Made by a program: the position numbers and the translations under genes. Positions 18,521 through 26,046 of a stretch of 64,000 nt of DNA are shown piece after piece. The stretch covers positions 164,678-228,677 of the forward strand of contig NZ_JAIBOA010000014.1 of assembly GCF_019458805.1 (NCBI RefSeq). Direction: 5' to 3'. Source of the stretch: Actinomadura parmotrematis. GTDB lineage: Bacteria; Actinomycetota; Actinomycetes; Streptosporangiales; Streptosporangiaceae. The notes under the pieces were generated by a model that saw nothing but the letters and a program-made list of their open reading frames with translations, searched no databases and was not told the origin of the DNA. Each line of letters starts with the position of its first letter. The stretch's first letter is position 1.

Positions 18521-19237
18521 ATGAAGCGCAGCAAGTCCTACCGCGCCGCGGCCGAGAAGATCGACCGCGACGCGCTGTACAGCCCGGTCGAGGCCGTGAA
18601 GCTGGCCAAGGAGACCGCGGCGACGAAGTTCGACGCGACCGTCGAGGTCGCGCTGCGGCTCGGCGTGGACCCGCGCAAGGCTGACCAGATGGTGCGCGGC
18701 ACCGTCAACCTGCCGAACGGCACGGGCAAGACGGCCCGCGTGCTGGTGTTCGCCGGCGGCGCGAAGGCCGACGAGGCCCGCGAGGCCGGCGCCGACATCG
18801 TCGGCTCGGACGACCTGATCGAGAAGATCCAGGGCGGTTTCCTGGACTTCGACGCGGTGGTCGCGACGCCGGACCAGATGGGCAAGGTCGGCCGTCTCGG
18901 CCGCGTGCTCGGCCCGCGCGGCCTGATGCCGAACCCGAAGACCGGCACCGTGACGATGGACGTGGCCAAGGCCGTGTCCGACATCAAGGGCGGCAAGATC
19001 GAGTTCCGGGTGGACCGGCACGCGAACCTGCACTTCATCATCGGCAAGGCGTCGTTCTCCGAGCGCCAGCTCGTGGAGAACTACGCGGCGGCGATCGACG
19101 AGGTGCAGCGGCTGAAGCCGTCGGCGGCCAAGGGCCGTTACGTGAAGAAGGCCGTGCTGACGACCTCGATGGGCCCGAGCATCCCGGTGGACCCGAACGC
19201 GGTCCGCAACCTGCTCGCCGAGCTCGACGAGAGCTGA
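18521..19237 (+). CDS. rplA: 50S ribosomal protein L1
   Basis: The 238-residue L1 protein has the characteristic G-P-R-G-L-M-P-N-P-K-T-G-T-V block at about residues 129-142 and the R-V-L-V-F-A-G-G strand. It forms the L1 stalk and, in other bacteria, represses its own rplK-rplA message. The ATG has AGAGGAG upstream and follows rplK by 76 bases. Confidence 0.97.
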   Translation: MKRSKSYRAAAEKIDRDALYSPVEAVKLAKETAATKFDATVEVALRLGVDPRKADQMVRGTVNLPNGTGKTARVLVFAGGAKADEAREAGADIVGSDDLIEKIQGGFLDFDAVVATPDQMGKVGRLGRVLGPRGLMPNPKTGTVTMDVAKAVSDIKGGKIEFRVDRHANLHFIIGKASFSERQLVENYAAAIDEVQRLKPSAAKGRYVKKAVLTTSMGPSIPVDPNAVRNLLAELDES

Positions 19238-19264
19238 TCGGGCCGGCTCCGGCCGGTCCGCGAA

Positions 19265-19298
19265 CGGAGGCGCCCCCCGCGTGCGGGGGGCGCCTCCG
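19265..19298 (+). terminator. Strong hairpin terminator after rplA
   Basis: CGGAGGCGCCCCCCGC and its exact complement form a 16-bp stem across a two-base centre, 27 bases after the rplA stop. There is no T-run. Confidence 0.8.
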
Positions 19299-19435
19299 GC
19301 GTTTCCGGGGCGGGGCCGCCTACGCCTTGAGGGGTAGGGTCTTGCTCCCCATTCGTACCCTCGGGGGATGCCGGGTGTTTCGTCCCTCGCGAGACTGGAA
19401 GACATCAGCAGGGCGACAAGGGAGGCTCTAACCCC

Positions 19436-20317
19436 ATGAAGCGTAGTTACGCAGTGGCCGCGGGGAGTACCGCGGTCGGCGCCGCGCTCCTCCTGTCGGG
19501 GTGCAATGCCGACGGGACGGGCGGAACGGACGCCAACCTCAAGCTGACGGCGAACCAGGCGCTGATCAAGACGTCGCAGAAGGCGGCGAAGGCGAACACC
19601 TTCAAGGCCGACGTGACGGTGAAGGACACGTCCGAGGGCGGCCAGGTGCACGCGACCGGGCAGTTCCGGCTCCGTCCCGACCTGGCGTTCAGCGCGCAGG
19701 TCGACAGCGCGAGCAAGGGGTCGGCGTCGATCCCGCTGTCCGGCTCGCAGGCGATCTTCACCTCGGACACGCTGTACGTGAAGGCGCCGTCGCAGCTGCG
19801 GCAGTTCATCGCGGGCGGCAAGCCCTGGCTGAAGATCGACGTGACCCAGCTCCAGCAGCGCACCGGGGTGGACGTCAAGGGCCTCGTCGGGCAGGTCGAG
19901 CAGGCCGACCCGGCGCAGCAGACGAAGATGTTCACCGGCTCCAAGGACGTGCGCCGCGTCGGCACCGAGACGGTGGACGGCGTGAAGACGACGCACTACG
20001 CCGGTTCGGTGACGGTGAAGGACGCGCTGGCGCAGCTGGACGCGCAGCAGCGGTCGAAGGCGTCGCAGTGGCTGTCGAACGCCGACCAGAACAGCAGGAT
20101 CAAGTTCGATCTGTGGTCGGACGGCGACAACCTGCCGCGCAAGCTGGTCTCGACGGGCCAGGGCAAGGACGACAACGGTTCGGTGCAGGTGCTGTACACC
20201 GACTACGGCAAGTCGGTGACGGTGAACGCGCCGCCGTCGGACCAGGTCGGGCAGCTCTCGCTGAACGGGCTGCTCGGCGGTAACACGCCGAAGCCGGCCC
20301 CGACGCCGACCGCCTGA
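19436..20317 (+). CDS. Exported lipoprotein, LppX/LprG-like fold suspected, 293 aa (paralogue 1)
   Basis: The signal peptide ends in a lipobox (L-L-S-G-C, lipidated Cys23). The mature part has a helix rich in Lys and Ala (TANQALIKTSQKAAKANTFK) followed by alternating strands with conserved short blocks: G-G-K-P-W-L-K, M-F-T-G-S-K-D-V-R-R-V-G-T-E-T-V-D-G-V-K-T-T-H-Y-A-G, and near the end L-P-R-K-L-V. This pattern resembles LppX/LprG/LolA-like lipid-binding lipoproteins. A paralogue follows 218 bases downstream. The pair sits between rplA and rplJ, one gene group upstream of the Mce operon. Lipid carriage is inferred from fold resemblance only. Confidence 0.75.
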   Translation: MKRSYAVAAGSTAVGAALLLSGCNADGTGGTDANLKLTANQALIKTSQKAAKANTFKADVTVKDTSEGGQVHATGQFRLRPDLAFSAQVDSASKGSASIPLSGSQAIFTSDTLYVKAPSQLRQFIAGGKPWLKIDVTQLQQRTGVDVKGLVGQVEQADPAQQTKMFTGSKDVRRVGTETVDGVKTTHYAGSVTVKDALAQLDAQQRSKASQWLSNADQNSRIKFDLWSDGDNLPRKLVSTGQGKDDNGSVQVLYTDYGKSVTVNAPPSDQVGQLSLNGLLGGNTPKPAPTPTA

Positions 20318-20340
20318 CCCGCCGCTCCGCCGGTACTCGA

Positions 20341-20376
20341 CCGCGACGCCCGGTCCTTCGGGACCGGGCGTCGCGG
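20341..20376 (+). terminator. Terminator with UUCG loop after lipoprotein 1
   Basis: CCGCGACGCCCGGTCC pairs perfectly over 16 bases with its complement around the tetraloop TTCG. It separates the two lipoprotein genes into independent transcripts. Confidence 0.9.
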
Positions 20377-20535
20377 CGTCCGGGGGAGGGGCCGGGGGCG
20401 GCGCTGTGCACGAAAATGCACGGAAATCGCCGGAGGGAACCGCTAGCGTCTCCGCTGCGTCCCGATCTTGGACGGCCGCTTTCGTGCGCGTCCCCGGCCC
20501 GGCGCGCCGCCCCCCCCACCTGAGGAGACCACTCC

Positions 20536-21381
20536 ATGATCCGTCGTTTCGCGTCCGCCACCGCCGCCACGGCGGGGCTCGCCCTGTCGCTGACGGGCTG
20601 CCTCGGCGACGCCGGGAAGGAGGTCGGCGAGAACGCCGCCAAGGGCGTCCGGCTGACCGCCGCGCAGGTCCTCGGCCGGACGGCGGACCGGGCGGCCAAG
20701 GCCGACACCTTCACGGCCGACATGACGATCGACAGCAGCGCGCCGCAGGCCCCGCTGAAGATGCACGTGCTCGCGCAGACGCGGCTGCGGCCCGAGGCCG
20801 CGATGCGCATGACGGTCGGGTCGTCCGAGGTGGCCGGGAACCGGATTCCGGGCTACGAGGCGCGCCTCGTCGGCGACGCGATGTACATGAGGATGCCGGC
20901 GTTGAGGAAGGCGACCGGCGGCAAGCCGTGGGCGAAGCTGTCGCTGAAGCAGGCGGGCGGTGCGAGCGGCATCGACCTCGGCAAGCTGATGGACCAGGCC
21001 GAGCAGCAGAGCCCCGCGACGCAGACGAGGATGCTGACGGCGTCCAAGGACGTGCGGAAGGTGGGCACCGAGAACGTCGGCGGCGTGCCGACCACGCACT
21101 ACGCCGGGACGATGTCGCCGCGCGAGGCGCTCGCGAAGGTGGATGCGAACACCCGGACGACCCTGGAGAAGACCTACGGGCAGCTCGGCGCCACCGCGAT
21201 CCGGTTCGACGTGTGGGTGGGCGCGGACGACCTGCCCCGCAAGCACGTCTCCGTCGTGCCGCTGTCGGGCGGGCAGACGACCACGACGGTGCTGTACCGC
21301 GACTACGGCAGGCCGGTCACCGTGCAGGCGCCGCCGGCGTCGCAGACGGGCGCGCTGAAGATGCCGAAGCTCGGCTCCTGA
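20536..21381 (+). CDS. Exported lipoprotein, LppX/LprG-like fold suspected, 281 aa (paralogue 2)
   Basis: The lipobox is L-S-L-T-G-C with Cys22. The order of motifs matches paralogue 1: L-T-A-A-Q-V-L-G-R-T-A-D-R-A-A-K-A, G-G-K-P-W-A-K, M-L-T-A-S-K-D-V-R-K-V-G-T-E-N-V-G-G-V, T-T-H-Y-A-G, and D-D-L-P-R-K-H. The two therefore arose by duplication but are quite diverged. The ATG follows a TGAGGAG binding site. Streptomyces, as I recall, also has two lipoprotein genes at this position, so the pair is part of the conserved block and not a recent arrival. Confidence 0.75.
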   Translation: MIRRFASATAATAGLALSLTGCLGDAGKEVGENAAKGVRLTAAQVLGRTADRAAKADTFTADMTIDSSAPQAPLKMHVLAQTRLRPEAAMRMTVGSSEVAGNRIPGYEARLVGDAMYMRMPALRKATGGKPWAKLSLKQAGGASGIDLGKLMDQAEQQSPATQTRMLTASKDVRKVGTENVGGVPTTHYAGTMSPREALAKVDANTRTTLEKTYGQLGATAIRFDVWVGADDLPRKHVSVVPLSGGQTTTTVLYRDYGRPVTVQAPPASQTGALKMPKLGS

Positions 21382-21400
21382 CGTCCGGCCCCGCGCCGCA

Positions 21401-21433
21401 CCGCGCCCGTCCCGTATCCGCGGGCGGGCGCGG
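21401..21433 (+). terminator. Hairpin terminator after lipoprotein 2
   Basis: CCGCGCCCG and CGGGCGCGG form a long GC stem with one bulge and a four-base loop, 20 bases after the stop codon. Confidence 0.7.
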
Positions 21434-21451
21434 CCCTGTTCCGCGAAGGAT

Positions 21452-21481
21452 TTGGCGTGCGCGCCGCCGAGCACGTATCGT
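21452..21481 (+). promoter_or_regulatory. Promoter of rplJ-rplL
   Basis: TTGGCG (21452-21457) and TATCGT (21476-21481) are separated by 18 bases. A leader of about 240 bases follows before rplJ. Confidence 0.6.
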
Positions 21482-21489
21482 GGGGCCTG

Positions 21490-21728
21490 CCGAAGACCGC
21501 CGGTCGTCACCCGCGAGGGTGGCCGAAGGACCCGAAGACATCGTTCGGGCGGCCCGCGTAGGTGTGTTGAGAGCTTCCGCATGACCTCCGTGTCGTGCCT
21601 CCGCCCCGCGCGCCTGCGCCGGGGCGTTCGCTGTTTTTCCAGGCTTTTCGCCCCGGCGGCTTCCACCCAGGTGGCGGCGCCCGTCCCCGACGGGTCCGCG
21701 ACCACCCCAGGTAATCGGAAGGAGGCCC
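21490..21728 (+). promoter_or_regulatory. Candidate L10 leader with attenuator hairpin
   Basis: The long untranslated leader of rplJ contains CGCCCCG...CGGGGCG (21602-21626) followed by TTCGCTGTTTTT, an intrinsic-terminator-like element in mid-leader. L10 leaders are known to bind the L10-L12 complex for autoregulation. The leader length, position and embedded terminator fit that class. I did not fold the kink-turn needed to prove it. Confidence 0.5.
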
Positions 21729-22295
21729 ATGGCCAAGGCCGAGAAGGCCACGGCGATCGCCGAGCTGAAGCAGAGCTTCGAGGGCTCGAACGGCGCCGTG
21801 CTGACCGAGTACCGCGGGCTCAGCGTCGCGCAGCTCAAGGAGCTGCGCGGCAACCTCGGCGAGAACGCGAAGTTCGCCGTGGTGAAGAACACGCTGACCA
21901 AGATCGCCGCGAGCGACGCCGGTGTCGACGAGCAGTTCTCCAACCTGCTCGAAGGCCCCTCGGCGATCGCGTTCGTGACCGGCGACGTGGTCGAGGCCGC
22001 CAAGGGCCTCCGTGACTTCGCCAAGGCCAACCCGCTCCTGGTGATCAAGGGCGGCTTCATCGACGGCAAGTCGATGGACGCCGCGGAGATCTCCAAGCTC
22101 GCGGACCTGGAGTCGCGCGAGGTGCTCCTCGCGAAGCTCGCGGGTGCGATGAAGGGCTCGATGGCGAACGCCGCCGCGCTGTTCAACGCCCTGCCGACGC
22201 AGGCCGCCCAGCTGGCCGAGGCCCTGCGCGCCAAGCGCGAGGCCGCCGGCGAGGGGGCCGAGGCTCCGGCCGCCGACGAGGCGCCCGCCGAGTAA
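21729..22295 (+). CDS. rplJ: 50S ribosomal protein L10
   Basis: The 188-residue protein has the L10 N-terminal rRNA-binding part (LTEYRGLSVAQLKELRGNL, VVKNTLTKIA). Its C-terminal helix (FNALPTQAAQLAEALRAKRE) holds the L7/L12 dimers. A short Ala/Glu-rich tail ends the protein. The ATG has GGAGG five bases upstream. It is co-transcribed with rplL. Confidence 0.97.
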   Translation: MAKAEKATAIAELKQSFEGSNGAVLTEYRGLSVAQLKELRGNLGENAKFAVVKNTLTKIAASDAGVDEQFSNLLEGPSAIAFVTGDVVEAAKGLRDFAKANPLLVIKGGFIDGKSMDAAEISKLADLESREVLLAKLAGAMKGSMANAAALFNALPTQAAQLAEALRAKREAAGEGAEAPAADEAPAE

Positions 22296-22367
22296 GTCCC
22301 GGCCGCAAGGCCAGGACCCCGCGGTCCAGCAACACCCGAACTTTCAAGCCGTAGCGGAGGAAACATC

Positions 22368-22760
22368 ATGGCGAAGCTCAGCACCGACGAGCTGCTCGAC
22401 GCGTTCAAGGAGATGACCCTTCTCGAGCTCTCCGAGTTCGTGAAGCAGTTCGAGGAGGTCTTCGACGTCAAGGCCGCCGCCCCCGTGGCCGTCGCCGCGG
22501 CGCCGGCCGCCGGCGGTGCCGCCGGCGGTGGCGAGGCCGCCGCCGAGCAGGACGAGTTCGACGTCATCCTCGAGGGTGCCGGCGACAAGAAGATCCAGGT
22601 CATCAAGGAGGTCCGCGGCCTGACCTCGCTCGGCCTCAAGGAGGCCAAGGACCTGGTCGACGGCGCTCCGAAGACCCTCCTGGAGAAGGTCAACAAGGAG
22701 ACCGCCGAGAAGGCCAAGGAGGCCCTGGAGAAGGCCGGCGCCTCGGTCACCGTCAAGTAG
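22368..22760 (+). CDS. rplL: 50S ribosomal protein L7/L12
   Basis: The 130-residue stalk protein has an N-terminal dimerisation domain (LSTDELLDAFKEMTLLELSE), an Ala/Gly hinge at about residues 37-60, and a C-terminal factor-binding domain (KIQVIKEVRGLTSLGLKEAK). It recruits EF-Tu, EF-G and IF2. GGAGGAAAC precedes the ATG. Confidence 0.98.
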   Translation: MAKLSTDELLDAFKEMTLLELSEFVKQFEEVFDVKAAAPVAVAAAPAAGGAAGGGEAAAEQDEFDVILEGAGDKKIQVIKEVRGLTSLGLKEAKDLVDGAPKTLLEKVNKETAEKAKEALEKAGASVTVK

Positions 22761-22785
22761 TCGCGGCTTCTCCGAGCTGTTCTCT

Positions 22786-22823
22786 CGCGAGGCGGCCACC
22801 CCGGACGGGGTGGCCGCCTCGCG
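22786..22823 (+). terminator. Strong terminator after rplL
   Basis: CGCGAGGCGGCCACCCC pairs perfectly over 17 bases with its complement around GGAC. It isolates the ribosomal stalk genes from the Mce operon. Confidence 0.88.
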
Positions 22824-22952
22824 GCGTTCCCGGGCCTGGCCGGGCCCGGACCCGCGCGCGGCGATGGGATCCGCCGCCGGGCGCGGCGGCCCGCGGGGCG
22901 AAAGTTGTTGGCAGGTGACAGAATCCCGCCGCGAACCGTGTGCGCGGGCGGG

Positions 22953-22982
22953 TTGTCACAGGTCACAGGATGGGCGTAGCGT
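22953..22982 (+). promoter_or_regulatory. Candidate promoter of the mce operon
   Basis: TTGTCA (22953-22958) and TAGCGT (22977-22982) lie 18 bases apart. Two head-to-tail copies of GTCACAG (22955-22968) overlap the -35 and could be an activator or repressor site. The 530-bp gap from 22761 to 23291 holds no gene I can support. Confidence 0.4.
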
Positions 22983-22990
22983 CCGTTTCT

Positions 22991-23008
22991 GCACGGTTAA
23001 CACTGTGC
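22991..23008. repeat. Palindrome upstream of the mce operon
   Basis: GCACGGTTAACACTGTGC has matching GCAC/GTGC ends and a GTTAAC core. It lies just downstream of the candidate promoter and is operator-like. Confidence 0.45.
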
Positions 23009-23082
23009 GGCGGTCCTGTTGCGCCTGTCCCGGCACCCCCGGCGTGAGGTGCGGCTTCTCGACCGCGTAGTCTCACGCGTGA

Positions 23083-23104
23083 CGTAAGTAACGATTGTCT
23101 TACG
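23083..23104. repeat. Inverted repeat CGTAAG-n10-CTTACG upstream of the mce operon
   Basis: The arms CGTAAG and CTTACG flank TAACGATTGT, itself a possible -10 (TAACGAT). The arrangement suggests a regulator site over a second promoter. Confidence 0.45.
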
Positions 23105-23165
23105 ACGTCGCATTTTGCTCCTGAACCGGTCCCCAACCCCTTCCATTTCAGGCGGGGGCCGCTAC

Positions 23166-23190
23166 GGTAGTGGCACCCGCCACAGCTACC
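23166..23190. repeat. Imperfect hairpin in the mce leader
   Basis: GGTAG-TGGC pairs with GCCA-CTACC with a three-base bulge, about 100 bases before mceG. It may be an RNA structure or a third binding site. Confidence 0.35.
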
Positions 23191-23291
23191 GGGTAGTAGC
23201 AATGACGCGGACACACGGTGCGACGGACAGTAGCTGAGTTTGCACTCGCTCATTGGTCCGGAATCCCCCCGGCCTGGACGAAAGGTGACGA

Positions 23292-24338
23292 GTGGGCGTC
23301 GAAATCAGAGTCGAGGGCCTGACGAAGTCCTTCGGCCGCCAGACGATCTGGCAGGACGTGTCGCTGACGCTGCCCGCAGGAGAGATCTCCGTCCTGCTCG
23401 GACCCTCCGGGACGGGCAAGTCGGTCTTCCTGAAGTCCCTCGTCGGGCTGCTGAAGCCCGACCGCGGCCACATCTGGATCGGCGACCGGGACCTGCCGTA
23501 CCTGCCCGAGCGCGACCTCTACGAGACCCGCAAGCTGTTCGGCGTCCTCTTCCAGGACGGCGCCCTGTTCGGCTCCATGAACCTCTACGACAACATCGCC
23601 TTCCCGCTGCGCGAGCACACCAAGAAGGGCGAGTCCGAGGTCAAGCGGATCGTCATGGAGAAGATGGAGCTGGTCGGCCTCCTCGGCGCCGAGCACAAGC
23701 TCCCGGGCGAGATCTCCGGCGGCATGAAGAAGCGCGCCGGCCTCGCCCGCGCCCTCGTCCTGGACCCCGAGATCCTGCTGGTGGACGAGCCGGACTCCGG
23801 CCTGGACCCGGTCCGCACCGCCTACCTGAACCAGCTGATCGTCGACCTGAACGCCGAGATCGGCGCGACGTTCCTCATCGTCACCCACGACATCAACACC
23901 GCCCGCACCGTCCCCGACAACATCGGCCTGCTGTTCCTGCGCGAGCTGGTGATGTTCGGGCCGCGCGAGATGCTGCTGTCCAGCGAGGAGCCGGTCGTCC
24001 GGCAGTTCCTGAACGCGCGCCGCGCGGGCCCGATCGGCATGTCCGAGGAGAAGGACATGTCCGAGCTGGAGGCCGAGGCGAAGATGGGCATGGAGGTCGG
24101 CAAGCTGCCGCCCATCGCCCCGCAGCTCATGCCGAGCGACGGCCGGGTGCGGCCCGGCCAGGCGCCCCCCGGCGCGTGGTGCGCCGCGCACGGGGTGACC
24201 CCGCCGCCCGGCTCGTTCGTCGACGACCTCGGCCGCAACTGGGTCGAGGAGTGGCCGCGCTACGTGGCCTCGATGGGGCACTCCTCGGCCGCCGGGCACG
24301 GCCAGGGTGGACAGCAGCCCGCCGGAGGCGCGCGGTAA
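23292..24338 (+). CDS. mceG: Mce system ATPase MceG (Mkl/MlaF type)
   Basis: The 348-residue ABC ATPase has Walker A G-P-S-G-T-G-K-S at residues 37-44, signature I-S-G-G-M at about 141-145, Walker B L-L-V-D-E-P at about 162-167, and the D-S-G-L-D-P D-loop. About 100 residues follow the ATPase core. Such a C-terminal extension is typical of actinobacterial MceG and stabilises its contact with the YrbE permeases. It powers lipid uptake through the Mce channel. It starts at GTG with AAAGGTGA upstream. The TAA overlaps the ATG of the first permease. Confidence 0.93.
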   Translation: MGVEIRVEGLTKSFGRQTIWQDVSLTLPAGEISVLLGPSGTGKSVFLKSLVGLLKPDRGHIWIGDRDLPYLPERDLYETRKLFGVLFQDGALFGSMNLYDNIAFPLREHTKKGESEVKRIVMEKMELVGLLGAEHKLPGEISGGMKKRAGLARALVLDPEILLVDEPDSGLDPVRTAYLNQLIVDLNAEIGATFLIVTHDINTARTVPDNIGLLFLRELVMFGPREMLLSSEEPVVRQFLNARRAGPIGMSEEKDMSELEAEAKMGMEVGKLPPIAPQLMPSDGRVRPGQAPPGAWCAAHGVTPPPGSFVDDLGRNWVEEWPRYVASMGHSSAAGHGQGGQQPAGGAR

Positions 24339-25189
24339 TGTCCACTCCTGGTATCGGCGCGGACCAGCGAGAGGGCAGGAAGAGCGGCGGCGGCAACGCC
24401 GCGCTCCGCAAGATCTCCGATGGGGCCACCAACGTCGCGATCAAGGAGCCGGGGCGGTTCTTCGCCCTGGTCCTCGACACCTTCCGGGCCATGTTCCAGT
24501 GGCCGTTCCAGTGGCGCGAGTTCATCCAGCAGGCCTGGTTCATCGTCAGCGTCACCGTGGTGCCGACCATGCTCGTCGCCATCCCGTTCGGCGGCGTGCT
24601 GTCGCTGCAGGTCGGCGGGCTGATCCGGCAGCTCGGCGCGCAGTCCTACACCGGCGCGACGGCCGTCGTCGCGATCGTGCGCGAGGCGAGCCCGCTGGTG
24701 ACCTCGCTGCTGGTCGCGGGCGCCGCCGGCTCGGCGATGTGCGCCGACATCGGCTCGCGCAAGATCCGCGAGGAGATCGACGCGATGGAGGTGCTCGGGA
24801 TCAACCCGCTGCACCGCCTGGTGGTGCCGCGGATGCTCGCCTGCGCCTTCATCGCCCTGTTCCTCAACGGCCTGGTCTCGGTCGTCGGCCTGATCGGCGG
24901 CTACGTGTTCAACGTGGTGCTGCAGGACGGCACCCCGGGCGCCTACCTCGCCTCGTTCAACGCGATCGCCCAGCTGCCCGACCTGCTGCAGGCCGAGTTC
25001 AAGGCGTTCGTGTTCGGCATCACCGCCGGCCTCGTCGCGGCCTACAAGGGCCTGAACGCCAAGGGCGGCCCGAAGGGCGTCGGCGACGCGGTCAACCAGA
25101 CCGTCGTCATCACCTTCATGCTGCTGTTCGTGGAGAACTTCATCATCTCCACGCTGTACTTCCAGTTCGTTCCGTCGAAGGGCATGTGA
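24338..25189 (+). CDS. yrbEA: YrbE-type permease A of the Mce transporter (MlaE family)
   Basis: The 283-residue protein has five to six hydrophobic segments and the MlaE-family central block S-A-M-C-A-D-I-G-S-R-K-I-R-E-E-I-D-A-M-E-V-L-G-I-N-P, whose E-E-I-D-A helix is the coupling helix for the ATPase. It pairs with the second permease. The start overlaps the mceG stop (TAATG), and the next gene begins one base after its stop. Confidence 0.93.
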   Translation: MSTPGIGADQREGRKSGGGNAALRKISDGATNVAIKEPGRFFALVLDTFRAMFQWPFQWREFIQQAWFIVSVTVVPTMLVAIPFGGVLSLQVGGLIRQLGAQSYTGATAVVAIVREASPLVTSLLVAGAAGSAMCADIGSRKIREEIDAMEVLGINPLHRLVVPRMLACAFIALFLNGLVSVVGLIGGYVFNVVLQDGTPGAYLASFNAIAQLPDLLQAEFKAFVFGITAGLVAAYKGLNAKGGPKGVGDAVNQTVVITFMLLFVENFIISTLYFQFVPSKGM

Positions 25190-25190
25190 G

Positions 25191-26039
25191 ATGGCTGCCC
25201 CAAGCAAGGCGGGGAAGGCCGTCAACCGCGCGGTGAGCGCGCCGCTGGAGCGCCTGGAGGACCTCGGTCACCAGCTGTCGTTCTACGGGCGCGCCTTCGC
25301 GTGGGTGTTCCGGGTCCTGCGCCGCTACCGCACCGAGGTGCTCCGCCTGCTCGCCGAGGTCAGCCTCGGCACCGGCGGCCTCGCGGTGATCGGCGGCTCG
25401 GTGGTGATCGTCGCGTTCATGACGTTCTTCACCGGCAGCCAGGTCGGCCTCCAGGGCTACAACTCGCTCAACCAGATCGGCACCGCGGCCTTCACCGGCT
25501 TCGTCGCCTCCTACTTCAACACCCGCGAGATCGCGCCCCTGGTGTCGGCGCTCGCGCTGTCGGCGACGGTCGGCTGCGGCTTCACCGCCCAGCTCGGCGC
25601 GATGCGGATCTCCGACGAGATCGACGCGCTGGAGGTCATGGCCGTCCCGTCCATGCCGTTCCTGGTCACCACCCGGATGATCGCCGGCATGATCGCGGTG
25701 ATCCCGCTGTACATCGTCGGCCTGCTCGCCTCCTACGGCGCGACGCGGCTCATCGTCACGGTGTTCTACGGGCAGTCGACCGGCACCTACGACCACTACT
25801 TCGACCTGTTCCTGCCACCGAACGACATCCTCTGGTCGTTCGGCAAGGTGATCGTCTTCTCGGTGCTGGTCATGCTCATCCACTGCTACTACGGCTACCA
25901 CGCGAGCGGCGGCCCGGCGGGCGTCGGCGTCGCCGTCGGCCGCGCGGTGCGCACCAGCATCGTGGTGATCAACGTGGCCGACCTCATGCTCGGCATGGCG
26001 ATCTGGGGAGCCACCACCACCGTCCGGATTGCGGGGTGA
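25191..26039 (+). CDS. yrbEB: YrbE-type permease B of the Mce transporter (MlaE family)
   Basis: The 282-residue permease shares the central A-Q-L-G-A-M-R-I-S-D-E-I-D-A-L-E-V-M-A-V block with YrbEA but is clearly a different subunit, as in all actinobacterial mce loci. It has hydrophobic segments throughout and a conserved Y-Y-G-Y-H-A-S-G-G-P-A-G-V-G-V-A stretch near the C terminus. It begins one base after the previous stop (TGAGATG). Confidence 0.93.
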   Translation: MAAPSKAGKAVNRAVSAPLERLEDLGHQLSFYGRAFAWVFRVLRRYRTEVLRLLAEVSLGTGGLAVIGGSVVIVAFMTFFTGSQVGLQGYNSLNQIGTAAFTGFVASYFNTREIAPLVSALALSATVGCGFTAQLGAMRISDEIDALEVMAVPSMPFLVTTRMIAGMIAVIPLYIVGLLASYGATRLIVTVFYGQSTGTYDHYFDLFLPPNDILWSFGKVIVFSVLVMLIHCYYGYHASGGPAGVGVAVGRAVRTSIVVINVADLMLGMAIWGATTTVRIAG

Positions 26040-26046
26040 CGGCGCG

